5,672 nucleotides of DNA, taken from positions 8,129 to 13,800 of the forward strand of contig JAPOZF010000023.1 of assembly GCA_026706165.1 (NCBI GenBank), written 5' to 3'. The position numbers and the translations under genes were made by a program. This stretch comes from Gemmatimonadota bacterium. GTDB taxonomy: Bacteria > Latescibacterota > UBA2968 > UBA8231. Shown here piece after piece: positions 1 to 5,651 of this stretch (the stretch's first letter is position 1; each line of letters starts with the position of its first letter). Under the pieces are notes generated by a model that worked only from the letters and a program-made list of their open reading frames with translations, ran no database searches and had not been told where the DNA came from.

Positions 1-321
1 TTCGCCCCCTTTTGCCCGCTGGGGCCTGTGCTGGTCACCGCCGACGATATCCCGGACCCCCAGACGCTTGGAATCCGGACGCTGTTGAACGGCGAGGCCA
101 TGCAGGACCACACCACCGGAGACATGATCTTCTCCGTTCGCGAGCTGATCGCTTTCCTCAGTCAGGATACGACCCTGTTGCCGGGAACGGTGATCCTCAC
201 CGGGACGCCGCAGGGAGTGGGGTTCGCGCGCAAGCCGCCGGTGTGGCTGCGGGCAGGTGACGAGGTAGTGATCGAGGTGGAGAAGATCGGCCGGCTGCGC
301 AACCCGGTGGCCGCCGCCTGA
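1..321 (+). CDS. FAH-family protein (fumarylacetoacetate hydrolase / 2-oxo-hydratase superfamily), 3' end only
   Basis: The reading frame is open from the first base and ends in TGA at 319-321, so the gene starts outside the window and only its last 106 residues are seen. They match the C-terminal half of the FAH fold: a [16 protein letters not shown] segment, [32 protein letters not shown], then the family signature [11 protein letters not shown], and the usual ending of [12 protein letters not shown] followed by LRNPV. Family members cleave or decarboxylate C-C bonds in 2-oxo acids such as acylpyruvates, oxaloacetate and aromatic breakdown products, using a bound Mg2+ or Mn2+. The acidic metal ligands and the substrate-defining part lie upstream of the window, so the exact substrate cannot be given. 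A GTG at 28 is in frame but is internal. The gene converges on ispH with a 4-nt gap. The family call is firm; the specific function is open. Confidence 0.93.
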   Translation, partial: FAPFCPLGPVLVTADDIPDPQTLGIRTLLNGEAMQDHTTGDMIFSVRELIAFLSQDTTLLPGTVILTGTPQGVGFARKPPVWLRAGDEVVIEVEKIGRLRNPVAAA

Positions 322-325
322 TTGC

Positions 326-1588
326 TCACGCGGCCGGCTCGTACAGGCTGAGCCGCTCCAGACCTTCCTCGATCTCCGGCTGTCCGTACCCGTAGAACCC
401 GGCCAGCCGCTCCAGCACCCCGTTCATCAGAACGTCGGGACAGGAGGCTCCCGAGGTGACGGCGATGGTGGCCGGAACCTTGTCCGGGAGCCAGTTGTCG
501 GAGATCGTCAGTTGCTTCGTGCGGGTGTCGAAGTGGCGGATGCGCTCCCGCGAAAGCAGCTCCTCCCTGCCGCCGATCAGGTAGCTCGGCATGATCCGGG
601 AGCAGATCTCGACCAGGTGGGAGGTGTTGGAGCTGTTGTAGCCGCCGACGATGACGGCGACGTCCGGCCGGGCATCGAGCAACCCCCTGGTCGCGTTCTG
701 ATTCCGGTTCGTCGCGTAGCAGAGGGTATCGTTGGTGTCGGCGAAGTGGTGATCGAAGTTGTCGGCGCCGTATTTGCGAAGCATCGCATCGCGAATGATG
801 CCGACGACCTTTTTGGTCTCCTCGGCGAGCATCGTCGTCTGGTTGACCACGGCGATGCGGGTCAGATCGGTTCGGGGATCGAATCCCTGCGACCACTTCC
901 CGGAAAACTCGGCGGAGAACTCCTCCTCGGAAACGGCTCCGTCGATGAAGGCGGCGACCCGCGTTGCCTCCCGCCTGTCGAGCACGACGAGCGTCTTCGT
1001 ATGCCGCTTCGTGTGCGAGTGGGTCGCCTGCGTCTCCTCGTGCCTGAACTTCCCGTGAATGACGATCGTGTAACCCTCCTGCCCCAGCTCCTGCCCCCTC
1101 TCCCAGACCCGGGATACGAACGGGCAGGTGGTGTCGTAACGCTCGCGGTACTCTTCGGAATCGGTGTCGAGACCTGCCTGCTTGAGCGACTCCTCGACCT
1201 CCAGGGTGGTGCCGAAGGCAGGGATCATGACGAGGTCGTCGGCCCCGATCTCCTCGGGCGGGATGCGGCGCTCCCCGTTGGAGTCGAAAAGGAAGCCGAT
1301 GCCACGTTCCTTCAGGTCGTTGTTGACCAGGGGGTTGTGTATGATCTCGCTGACGAGGTGGATCGGGCGGCCGGGATTTTCCTCGAGAGCCGAGAAGGCC
1401 ATGTGGATGGCGCGCTCGACGCCGTAACAGAAGCCGAAATGCCGGGGAATCAGGAATTCCAGGTCCCCGACCGGGAGACGTGTGGAGCGCAGCGACCGCT
1501 TGCCGACTTCCTGGCGAAAGTCCTTGATGCGCTGAATGATCGCCCCCTCGTAACGATTGGGCACCCTGTCGAACCTGGAGAATTCCAT
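326..1588 (-). CDS. ispH: 4-hydroxy-3-methylbut-2-enyl diphosphate reductase (IspH/LytB), long plant/cyanobacterial type
   Basis: This is a cytosolic [4Fe-4S] enzyme that reduces HMBPP to IPP and DMAPP in the last step of the MEP isoprenoid pathway. Counted from the chosen start, the three cluster cysteines are in FGFCYGV (Cys54), TTCPFV (Cys155) and DTLCYATNRNQ (Cys290). Other active-site motifs are EIIHNPLVN (His84), HGKFRHEET (His183 and Glu185, equivalent to E. coli His124 and Glu126 by alignment from memory), VNQTTMLAEET, GGYNSSNTSHL and TSGASCPD. The 420-residue length, the IPAFGTT segment where E. coli has a histidine, and the HGK..HEET motif fit the plant/cyanobacterial branch rather than the roughly 315-residue E. 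coli type. Translation could begin at an upstream in-frame ATG (1649-1651, 21 residues longer). I prefer 1586-1588 because the extra residues look non-coding (AGA and CTA codons, no family likeness). Neither start has a good Shine-Dalgarno. The gene is divergent from queC. Confidence 0.96.
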   Translation of the reverse strand: MEFSRFDRVPNRYEGAIIQRIKDFRQEVGKRSLRSTRLPVGDLEFLIPRHFGFCYGVERAIHMAFSALEENPGRPIHLVSEIIHNPLVNNDLKERGIGFLFDSNGERRIPPEEIGADDLVMIPAFGTTLEVEESLKQAGLDTDSEEYRERYDTTCPFVSRVWERGQELGQEGYTIVIHGKFRHEETQATHSHTKRHTKTLVVLDRREATRVAAFIDGAVSEEEFSAEFSGKWSQGFDPRTDLTRIAVVNQTTMLAEETKKVVGIIRDAMLRKYGADNFDHHFADTNDTLCYATNRNQNATRGLLDARPDVAVIVGGYNSSNTSHLVEICSRIMPSYLIGGREELLSRERIRHFDTRTKQLTISDNWLPDKVPATIAVTSGASCPDVLMNGVLERLAGFYGYGQPEIEEGLERLSLYEPAA

Positions 1589-1610
1589 ATAGAAGCAGGA
1601 TAGAAGCAGG
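1589..1610. repeat. Perfect tandem duplication of 11 bp next to the ispH start codon
   Basis: The 11-mer ATAGAAGCAGG occurs twice without a gap, at 1589-1599 and 1600-1610. Read in the ispH direction it is two copies of CCTGCTTCTAT placed directly before the preferred ATG. It fills the place where a ribosome binding site should be, yet offers no purine-rich Shine-Dalgarno. If translation starts at 1651 instead, the repeat lies inside the coding region. It may be a simple slippage duplication. Confidence 0.8.
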
Positions 1611-1804
1611 CGTTCCGGATTGCCGCTGAATCTACGGCCGAGGTTGCCCATGTCAAACGCGGGGTTTTACTGCATCCCCCGGAGAAATCGAAGGCTGCGG
1701 GGCAAGCAGGGGAGCCGAACCGGGGTAGCGTCCAGAACGCCCTGTACGAATGGGTCTCACAAGACCTCGACGCCGTCGCCGGCACCCACCATATATTGAA
1801 TAGG
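1611..1804. other. Divergent intergenic region between ispH and queC
   Basis: This stretch must hold the promoters of both ispH (leftward) and the queC run (rightward), but no convincing -35/-10 pair stands out on either strand. The only AT-rich patch near queC is ATATATTGAAT at 1791-1801, too close to the start to serve as its -10 box. No preQ1 riboswitch consensus, tRNA or hairpin-plus-T-run terminator is visible. The queC frame stays open back to 1604 but has no ATG or GTG there; this is reported as a finding. Confidence 0.5.
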
Positions 1805-2488
1805 ATGGATTCACCAGTACAGGCGGTCGTCCTGGTCAGCGGTGGCCTCGACAGCTGCGTGGCAGCCGCCGAGGCCGCCCTCGCTTTCGGCGACTGCAGC
1901 GCCCTCGGTTTTCTGCACGTCCGCTACGGACAGCGCACCGCCGGGCGCGAGCTCGCCGCCTTCGAGGAGATCGGCGACCATTTCGGCGTGTCCCGCCGGC
2001 TTGTCGCCGACGCCGGACACCTCGCTGCTGTCGGCAGCTCTTCTCTCACCGCCCCGGGATCGCCGGCAGACGACCGGAAGAAAGAGCCTGTCCCTTCGAC
2101 CTACGTGCCGTTTCGCAACGCCAACCTGCTCGCCATCGCCGTCGCCTGGGCCGAAGCTTCCGGGGCGCGGTCGGTATACCTGGGGGCTCACGAGCGCGAC
2201 TGTCCCTATCCCGACTGCCGCGCCGTCTTCTTCGAGGCGTTCGCCCGGGCCGTGGAAACCGGCACGCGGCCCGATACCGCCATCTCCATCGAGACCCCCC
2301 TGCTCTCGCTGGACAAGCCGGGAATCGTCAGGCGGGGGCTCGAGCTCGCCGCCCCCCTGCACCTGACCTGGTCCTGTTACGTGGGCAGCGAGATCCCCTG
2401 CGGAAAGTGCCGCAGCTGCGAGCTGAGGCAGCGGGGGTTCCGCGAAGCAGGCGTCGAAGATCCACTTTTGGCCGCGGAGGTCCGCTGA
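1805..2488 (+). CDS. queC: 7-cyano-7-deazaguanine synthase (preQ0 synthase)
   Basis: QueC turns 7-carboxy-7-deazaguanine and ammonia into preQ0 at the cost of ATP, passing through an amide intermediate (7-amido-7-deazaguanine). It acts in the cytosol in the queuosine/archaeosine precursor pathway. Counted from ATG 1805, the N-type ATP pyrophosphatase loop SGGLDS is at residues 12-17, VPFRN is at 101-105, YPDCR is near 135-139, and the zinc site SCYVGSEIPCGKCRSC supplies Cys191, Cys199, Cys202 and Cys205, followed by LRQRGF. The length of 227 residues is normal for the family. A TTG at 1796 could add three residues; the ATG is preferred, although only a weak AGG precedes it. The stop codon lies 5 nt before the next gene, which suggests co-transcription. 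QueF two genes on catalyses the next step, which supports the call. Confidence 0.95.
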   Translation: MDSPVQAVVLVSGGLDSCVAAAEAALAFGDCSALGFLHVRYGQRTAGRELAAFEEIGDHFGVSRRLVADAGHLAAVGSSSLTAPGSPADDRKKEPVPSTYVPFRNANLLAIAVAWAEASGARSVYLGAHERDCPYPDCRAVFFEAFARAVETGTRPDTAISIETPLLSLDKPGIVRRGLELAAPLHLTWSCYVGSEIPCGKCRSCELRQRGFREAGVEDPLLAAEVR

Positions 2489-2493
2489 AGGGC

Positions 2494-4101
2494 ATGCTGG
2501 TCGGATACGTCAGCGACGAGCGCTACGTCGCCCTCCCGGACGCCCTGCTGGAATTCGAGGCGGGGAACCGGCGGGTGGAAGTCCGGTCCTCCGCCTCCGG
2601 CGCCGTGCATGCCGGGATCGAACCGGGGCGGTACAGGGTGACCATCGCCCGGGACGGCTACGGATCGAAACGGGTGGACGTCACCGTCGCCGAAGGGCGG
2701 CCCTTCCAGTTCCGGCTGCTCGCCGACGGCCTGCTCGGTTTCGCCTGGCCCAGGTGCGTCCGCTCGGGGGAGAAGTCGGAATTCCGCGTGCACTCCAGCG
2801 AGCCGTACAAGCTCGAGCTGTTCCGCTACGGACGGGAGAAGGAGTTCGTGCGCGCCATCGGCTGGTTCGACGAGCACGGTCCGCGAGCGACGGTGCAGAT
2901 CACCCCGGACGGGGACTACACCCGGACCGGGGTGCGCTGGAATTCCATCGGCTACACCAGCCCCAACCACAGGCAGTACGTCACCGCCCCGGAACGCTCG
3001 GGGCTGTACTATTTCCACGCCTCGACGCTGAACCCCTTCACCGGGGACGCCTCGGTTCCGCGGGCCTTCTTCAGCTTCCCCTGGATCGTCGCCCCTGCCC
3101 GCCCCCAAGCCCGCATCGCCGTGCTGGTGTCGGACGTCAACTGGAACGCCTACAACAACTTTGGCGGGCGCAGCAACTACGCTAACCCGGCGGAACTGCC
3201 GCCCGTCCCGACGGTCAACGCCCGCCAGGAGCTGCCGCGCTACACCGATCCGGACAACGTCGTGTACGACCGCGAGGAGTACGCTCCCCTTTCTTTCGAG
3301 CGCCCCGAACCGATCAACCACATCCCTTTGTCCGTCGGCCTGCACGACCCGATCGAAGGGCGGGCGGCCTGCCATGTCGCCGAGACGGAGTGGCGCATCC
3401 TCGGGTGGCTCGAGCAGGAGGGGTTCGACTGCGACGTCTACTCCGAAACCCAGCTTCACCACGGCCTGCTGACTCTCGACGACTACGAGGTCCTCCTCCT
3501 CGGACCGCATCCGGAGTACTGGTCCGAGGAGATGTACTACGGGGTCAAGGGCTGGGTGCACGAGCGCGGCGGCAAGCTGGTCTACCTCGGCGGCAACGGT
3601 CTCAATTGCAAGGTGGAAATCACCGACCGGGAAACCATGAAGGTTTTCAACGGCGATGCCCGGGAGATCGCACGCCGCGGACTGGAGAGCCGCTTCCACT
3701 ACTACTGCGAGTCGGAAGCCAACCTCCTGGGTGTCGTGTACAGCGACAGCGGGGTGATGACCGCTGCACCCTACGAAGTGGTCGACGCCGGGCACTGGAT
3801 TTTCGCGGGAACCGGCCTGGCCAACGGCGATCTGTTCGGTGAGCGCAGCCTGCACATGCGCATTCCCGGGGGGGCCTCGGGACACGAGACGGACAAGCGA
3901 TCCGCCAGCTCGCCGGCAGGGGTTGCCGTGGCCGCCAGGGGCCTCAACCCCGGCGGCGGGGGTGCCGAGATCGTCCACTACGAAAGCCGCAGCGGGGGTG
4001 AAGTCTTTTCAGCCGGCTCCATCTGCTACGCCAGTTCCCTCCTCGTCGACGAGGTCGTGTCCGCGATCACCGCCAATGCCTTGCGCCGTTTCCTCGGATG
4101 A
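2494..4101 (+). CDS. N,N-dimethylformamidase large-subunit-like protein with an N-terminal beta domain
   Basis: This is a 535-residue protein with no signal peptide or membrane segment. Residues about 1-75 look like a carboxypeptidase-regulatory-type beta-sandwich (GYVSDERYVALPDALLEF, then GIEPGRYRVTIARDGYGSKR). Residues about 80-200 look like a second beta domain. From about 207 onward it resembles the C-terminal domain of the dimethylformamidase large subunit: RIAVLVSDVNWNAYNNFGGRSNY, LLLGPHPEYWSEEM near 335-347, GGKLVYLGGNGLN near 359-371, and ASGHETD at 461-467. Known DMFase uses a mononuclear iron held by two tyrosines and a glutamate. Tyr342 (HPEYW) and Glu465 (HETD) are candidate ligands, not confirmed by alignment. 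The small subunit of true DMFase is absent from the window, so the substrate is probably not dimethylformamide. ATG 2494 is chosen because it follows the queC stop by 5 nt with GAAGG just upstream; longer in-frame forms would overlap queC. The sandwich-domain calls rest on visual inspection only. Confidence 0.82.
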   Translation: MLVGYVSDERYVALPDALLEFEAGNRRVEVRSSASGAVHAGIEPGRYRVTIARDGYGSKRVDVTVAEGRPFQFRLLADGLLGFAWPRCVRSGEKSEFRVHSSEPYKLELFRYGREKEFVRAIGWFDEHGPRATVQITPDGDYTRTGVRWNSIGYTSPNHRQYVTAPERSGLYYFHASTLNPFTGDASVPRAFFSFPWIVAPARPQARIAVLVSDVNWNAYNNFGGRSNYANPAELPPVPTVNARQELPRYTDPDNVVYDREEYAPLSFERPEPINHIPLSVGLHDPIEGRAACHVAETEWRILGWLEQEGFDCDVYSETQLHHGLLTLDDYEVLLLGPHPEYWSEEMYYGVKGWVHERGGKLVYLGGNGLNCKVEITDRETMKVFNGDAREIARRGLESRFHYYCESEANLLGVVYSDSGVMTAAPYEVVDAGHWIFAGTGLANGDLFGERSLHMRIPGGASGHETDKRSASSPAGVAVAARGLNPGGGGAEIVHYESRSGGEVFSAGSICYASSLLVDEVVSAITANALRRFLG

Positions 4102-4161
4102 GGCTGCCTTGCCCCCCCTGCCGGGACCCTTAGTTTCTTTACGGTTTGAAAAAAAGCTGAC

Positions 4162-4512
4162 ATGGCCTCACATCCCGATCCGGTGCTCGAGACTTTCCCC
4201 AACCCCAAGCCCGATCGGGATTACACAATACAGATCGACTGTCCCGAATTCACTTCCGTCTGCCCGAAAACCGGGCAACCGGACTTCGGCACGATCCGCA
4301 TCAGCTACGTTCCCGATCGCAACTGCATAGAGCTCAAATCGCTGAAAGTCTACCTCGGATCCTTCCGTCAGCAGGGCATCTTCTACGAAGCGGTAACCAA
4401 CCGGATCCTCGACGACCTGGTTGCGGCCTGCGCGCCCAGACGCATGACGGTGACAGGGGACTTCAACGTGCGGGGGGGAATCGGCACCGCGGTCACCGCC
4501 GAGCACCCATGA
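4162..4512 (+). CDS. queF: NADPH-dependent 7-cyano-7-deazaguanine reductase (preQ0 reductase), unimodular type
   Basis: QueF reduces the nitrile of preQ0 to the aminomethyl group of preQ1 with two NADPH, and preQ1 is then inserted into tRNA by Tgt. It has the tunnelling (T-) fold. The sequence shows the nucleophile and acid in [11 protein letters not shown] (Cys34, Asp41), the QueF signature ELKSLKVY at 57-64, [13 protein letters not shown] with Glu76, and the ending [12 protein letters not shown]. Its 116 residues make it the short, single-domain form; the bimodular E. coli type is more than twice as long. Where B. subtilis has His-Glu, this protein has Tyr-Glu, a variant I recall from other type I members. 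The start is fixed: an in-frame TGA lies at 4147-4149 and the first ATG is at 4162, with no clear Shine-Dalgarno. It sits 60 nt after the dimethylformamidase-like gene. A weak TTGCCC-16-TAGTTT pair (4109-4136) could give it its own promoter. Confidence 0.96.
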   Translation: MASHPDPVLETFPNPKPDRDYTIQIDCPEFTSVCPKTGQPDFGTIRISYVPDRNCIELKSLKVYLGSFRQQGIFYEAVTNRILDDLVAACAPRRMTVTGDFNVRGGIGTAVTAEHP

Positions 4513-4539
4513 CGGTCATGTGTCGAGCCGGCAGGACGG

Positions 4540-4545
4540 GATAAT
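4540..4545 (+). promoter_or_regulatory. Possible -10 box upstream of the DUF5343-like gene
   Basis: GATAAT matches TATAAT at five of six positions, in the 56-nt gap after queF and 24 nt before the start codon. No good -35 box is found 16-18 nt upstream, so the site may be a chance match or may need an activator. If real, it would let the DUF5343-like gene be expressed apart from queF. Confidence 0.22.
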
Positions 4546-4555
4546 CTCACAACTT

Positions 4556-4559
4556 GGAG
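4556..4559 (+). promoter_or_regulatory. Shine-Dalgarno GGAG that sets the start of the DUF5343-like gene
   Basis: GGAG lies 9 nt before the ATG at 4569. A TTG at 4554 is in frame and would add five residues, but it overlaps this GGAG, so the ATG is the more likely start. Confidence 0.6.
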
Positions 4560-4568
4560 AACCGCCCC

Positions 4569-5405
4569 ATGGAAAACCCCAACATCGATTCAGAGGAGAG
4601 GGAACAGGACGCGGCCGAAGAGGCCCTCGCTGATTCCCAGGAAGGCAAAAACGACTCCCGGCCCTGGTATCCCTACATAACCAAGGCCCAGTTCGAGAAA
4701 TTCCTCGCCAGACTTCAGAGCCGCATTCCCGACGAAATCCATCGCGACTACATTCGCGCCATCATCCGGACCCCTTCGATGATTCACCGCTTCCTGCGCG
4801 GCATCGAGGCGATGAAGCTCATAGACGGCGACCAGAAGCCGACCGATCGCCTGCAGAAGCTTGTGGCCCAGGACACCCGTGCCCGCGCCGTCGACGAAAT
4901 CCTCGAGGACCTGTACCCGGAACTGCTCAAGGAATACCGGGCCAACGGGGAGATGGCCGACCGCGACATCGTCTCCTTCTTCCGCAAGGAGACGGGGATG
5001 GGAAACGATTCGGCCAACAAGATGAAGATGTTCTTCAAGTACCTGATCAGCTGCACCGATTCCGACGGTGAAGCGTCGAGTGCAGAGGCAGGCAACGGCA
5101 GCCCGGCAGCGTCCGCTCCCCCCGCGCAGTCACCGCCACGGGCGGACAGGGAGCGCGGCGAGCGGGAGCGAGGGGAACGCGAGCGGGGATCGAGCTCGAG
5201 ATCCGGGCAACAGTCCCGCGGACAGGAGTCCTCGGGCAGCGGGTCAAGCGGGGGCTCGCGCACCCTGAGCGAGGCGCAGCGCGCCTATCTCGACACCCTG
5301 AAAGCAGTGCTGAAGGTCAATATCGACGGCGACTGGGACGACGACATGATCAAGCTCGCCTTCGACCGTCTCGAGCGCCTGTTCGACCGCGTCCGCAGGG
5401 GCTGA
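4569..5405 (+). CDS. DUF5343-like protein with a disordered linker and a C-terminal helical module; function unknown
   Basis: This is a soluble 278-residue protein with no signal peptide or membrane helix. Residues 1-32 are acidic and probably disordered. Residues about 34-160 resemble DUF5343 as I recall that family: YPYITKAQFEKFLARLQSRI, PDEIHRDYIRAI, a helix ending in GIEAMKLIDGDQKPTDRL, then LYPELL and a closing helix NKMKMFFKYLI. The alternation of helices and the PTDRL turn suggest a winged-helix-like fold, which is inference. Residues about 163-230 are low-complexity Ser/Gly/Pro/Arg/Glu with three RERG repeats. Residues 231-278 form a second conserved-looking module, AYLDTLKAVLKVNIDGDW followed by a helix MIKLAFDRLERLFDRVRR. 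No catalytic motif is seen. It lies 56 nt after queF on the same strand and ends in a terminator, but nothing links it to queuosine. DNA binding or a scaffold role is possible and unproven. Confidence 0.85.
   Translation: MENPNIDSEEREQDAAEEALADSQEGKNDSRPWYPYITKAQFEKFLARLQSRIPDEIHRDYIRAIIRTPSMIHRFLRGIEAMKLIDGDQKPTDRLQKLVAQDTRARAVDEILEDLYPELLKEYRANGEMADRDIVSFFRKETGMGNDSANKMKMFFKYLISCTDSDGEASSAEAGNGSPAASAPPAQSPPRADRERGERERGERERGSSSRSGQQSRGQESSGSGSSGGSRTLSEAQRAYLDTLKAVLKVNIDGDWDDDMIKLAFDRLERLFDRVRRG
5151..5195 (+). repeat. Three 15-nt units coding for the Glu-Arg-Gly repeats in the linker
   Basis: The units at 5151-5165, 5166-5180 and 5181-5195 encode ERGER, ERGER and ERGSS. The nucleotides differ mostly at third positions (GAGCGCGGC, GAGCGAGGG, GAGCGGGGA), so the repeat is kept at protein level better than at DNA level. 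This is unlike a fresh slippage event. Confidence 0.7.
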
Positions 5406-5411
5406 CGGAAA

Positions 5412-5434
5412 CAGCGGTCGCGCGAGCACCGCTG
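5412..5434 (+). other. Hairpin just after the DUF5343-like gene
   Basis: CAGCGGT (5412-5418) pairs perfectly with ACCGCTG (5428-5434) across a 9-nt loop. It begins 7 nt after the stop codon. No T-run follows, so by itself it is not a terminator. It may protect the mRNA 3' end or add to the terminator that follows. Confidence 0.5.
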
Positions 5435-5437
5435 AAG

Positions 5438-5468
5438 AAAGGCTCTCACCGTCCGGTGAGAGCCTTTT
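5438..5468 (+). terminator. Strong intrinsic terminator
   Basis: GGCTCTCACC (5441-5450) and GGTGAGAGCC (5455-5464) form a perfect 10-bp stem with a GTCC loop. TTTT follows at 5465-5468 and AAA precedes the stem, extending the pairing by three A-T pairs. It lies 33 nt after the DUF5343-like stop and closes the + strand run. The short T-run makes it moderately efficient at best by eye. The flanking A-run means it could also act weakly on leftward transcription. Confidence 0.88.
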
Positions 5469-5492
5469 CATTTCGAGGTTGATCGGGTTCTT

Positions 5493-5557
5493 CCAGGTGC
5501 GCCGTCAGGCGCAGACCCTGCCAGACCGGCTGGCAGTTCGCCCGAAGGGGGAACTGC
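5493..5557. repeat. Structured repeat, copy A (65 nt)
   Basis: It runs from CCAGGTGCG to GGGAACTGC and matches copy B (5587-5651) without gaps at 59 of 65 positions. Inside it are three potential hairpins: TGCGCC-GTCA-GGCGCA (5498-5513), CTGCCAG-ACCGG-CTGGCAG (5518-5536), and GCAGTTC (5533-5539) with GAACTGC (5551-5557) around an inner CCC-GAA-GGG. The last two overlap and would compete. No open reading frame or T-run goes with it. The repeat family is not one I recognise. Confidence 0.85.
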
Positions 5558-5586
5558 AATTCGAAGCGCTTGCGTACTGATTGTTC

Positions 5587-5651
5587 CCAGGTGCGCTGTC
5601 AGGCGCTGGCCCTGCCAACCCGGCTGGCAGTTCACCCGAAGGGGGAACTGC
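5587..5651. repeat. Structured repeat, copy B (65 nt)
   Basis: It starts 94 nt after copy A, separated from it by 29 nt of unrelated sequence (5558-5586). Six substitutions distinguish it from copy A. They weaken the first two hairpins of copy A (for example the last pair of CTGCCAG/CTGGCAG is lost) without compensating changes. The AACTGC end is kept, but the sequence beyond differs completely from that after copy A, because here it becomes the right arm of a long palindrome. Confidence 0.85.

Noticed and set aside
512..1603. Open reading frame of 363 codons on the + strand, antisense to ispH
   Set aside because: It is a shadow of the ispH coding sequence. The - strand frame carries all IspH cysteines and active-site motifs.
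1735..1789. Possible tRNA 3' end, because the stretch finishes in CACCCACCA
   Set aside because: No matching 5' acceptor strand (GGGTGCC) lies at the right distance and no GGTTC-type T-arm is present.
2377..3978. Open reading frame of 533 codons on the - strand, antisense to the dimethylformamidase-like gene
   Set aside because: Its protein has no recognisable family or motif and mirrors the codon structure of the + strand gene, whose motifs are clear. Long antisense frames are common in GC-rich genes.
4102..4161. Possible preQ1 riboswitch before queF, suggested by the A-run at 4149-4155
   Set aside because: The preQ1-I stem, its C-rich loop and the pairing with an A-rich tail cannot be laid out here, and no terminator or sequestered Shine-Dalgarno is seen.
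4168..4506. Open reading frame on the - strand covering almost all of queF
   Set aside because: It is the antisense shadow of queF; only the + strand frame gives the Cys34, Asp41 and ELKSLKVY motifs.
5493..5651. CRISPR array
   Set aside because: Only two units, each 65 nt and imperfect, with a 29-nt gap and strong internal hairpins. Repeat length and divergence do not fit CRISPR, and no cas gene is present.
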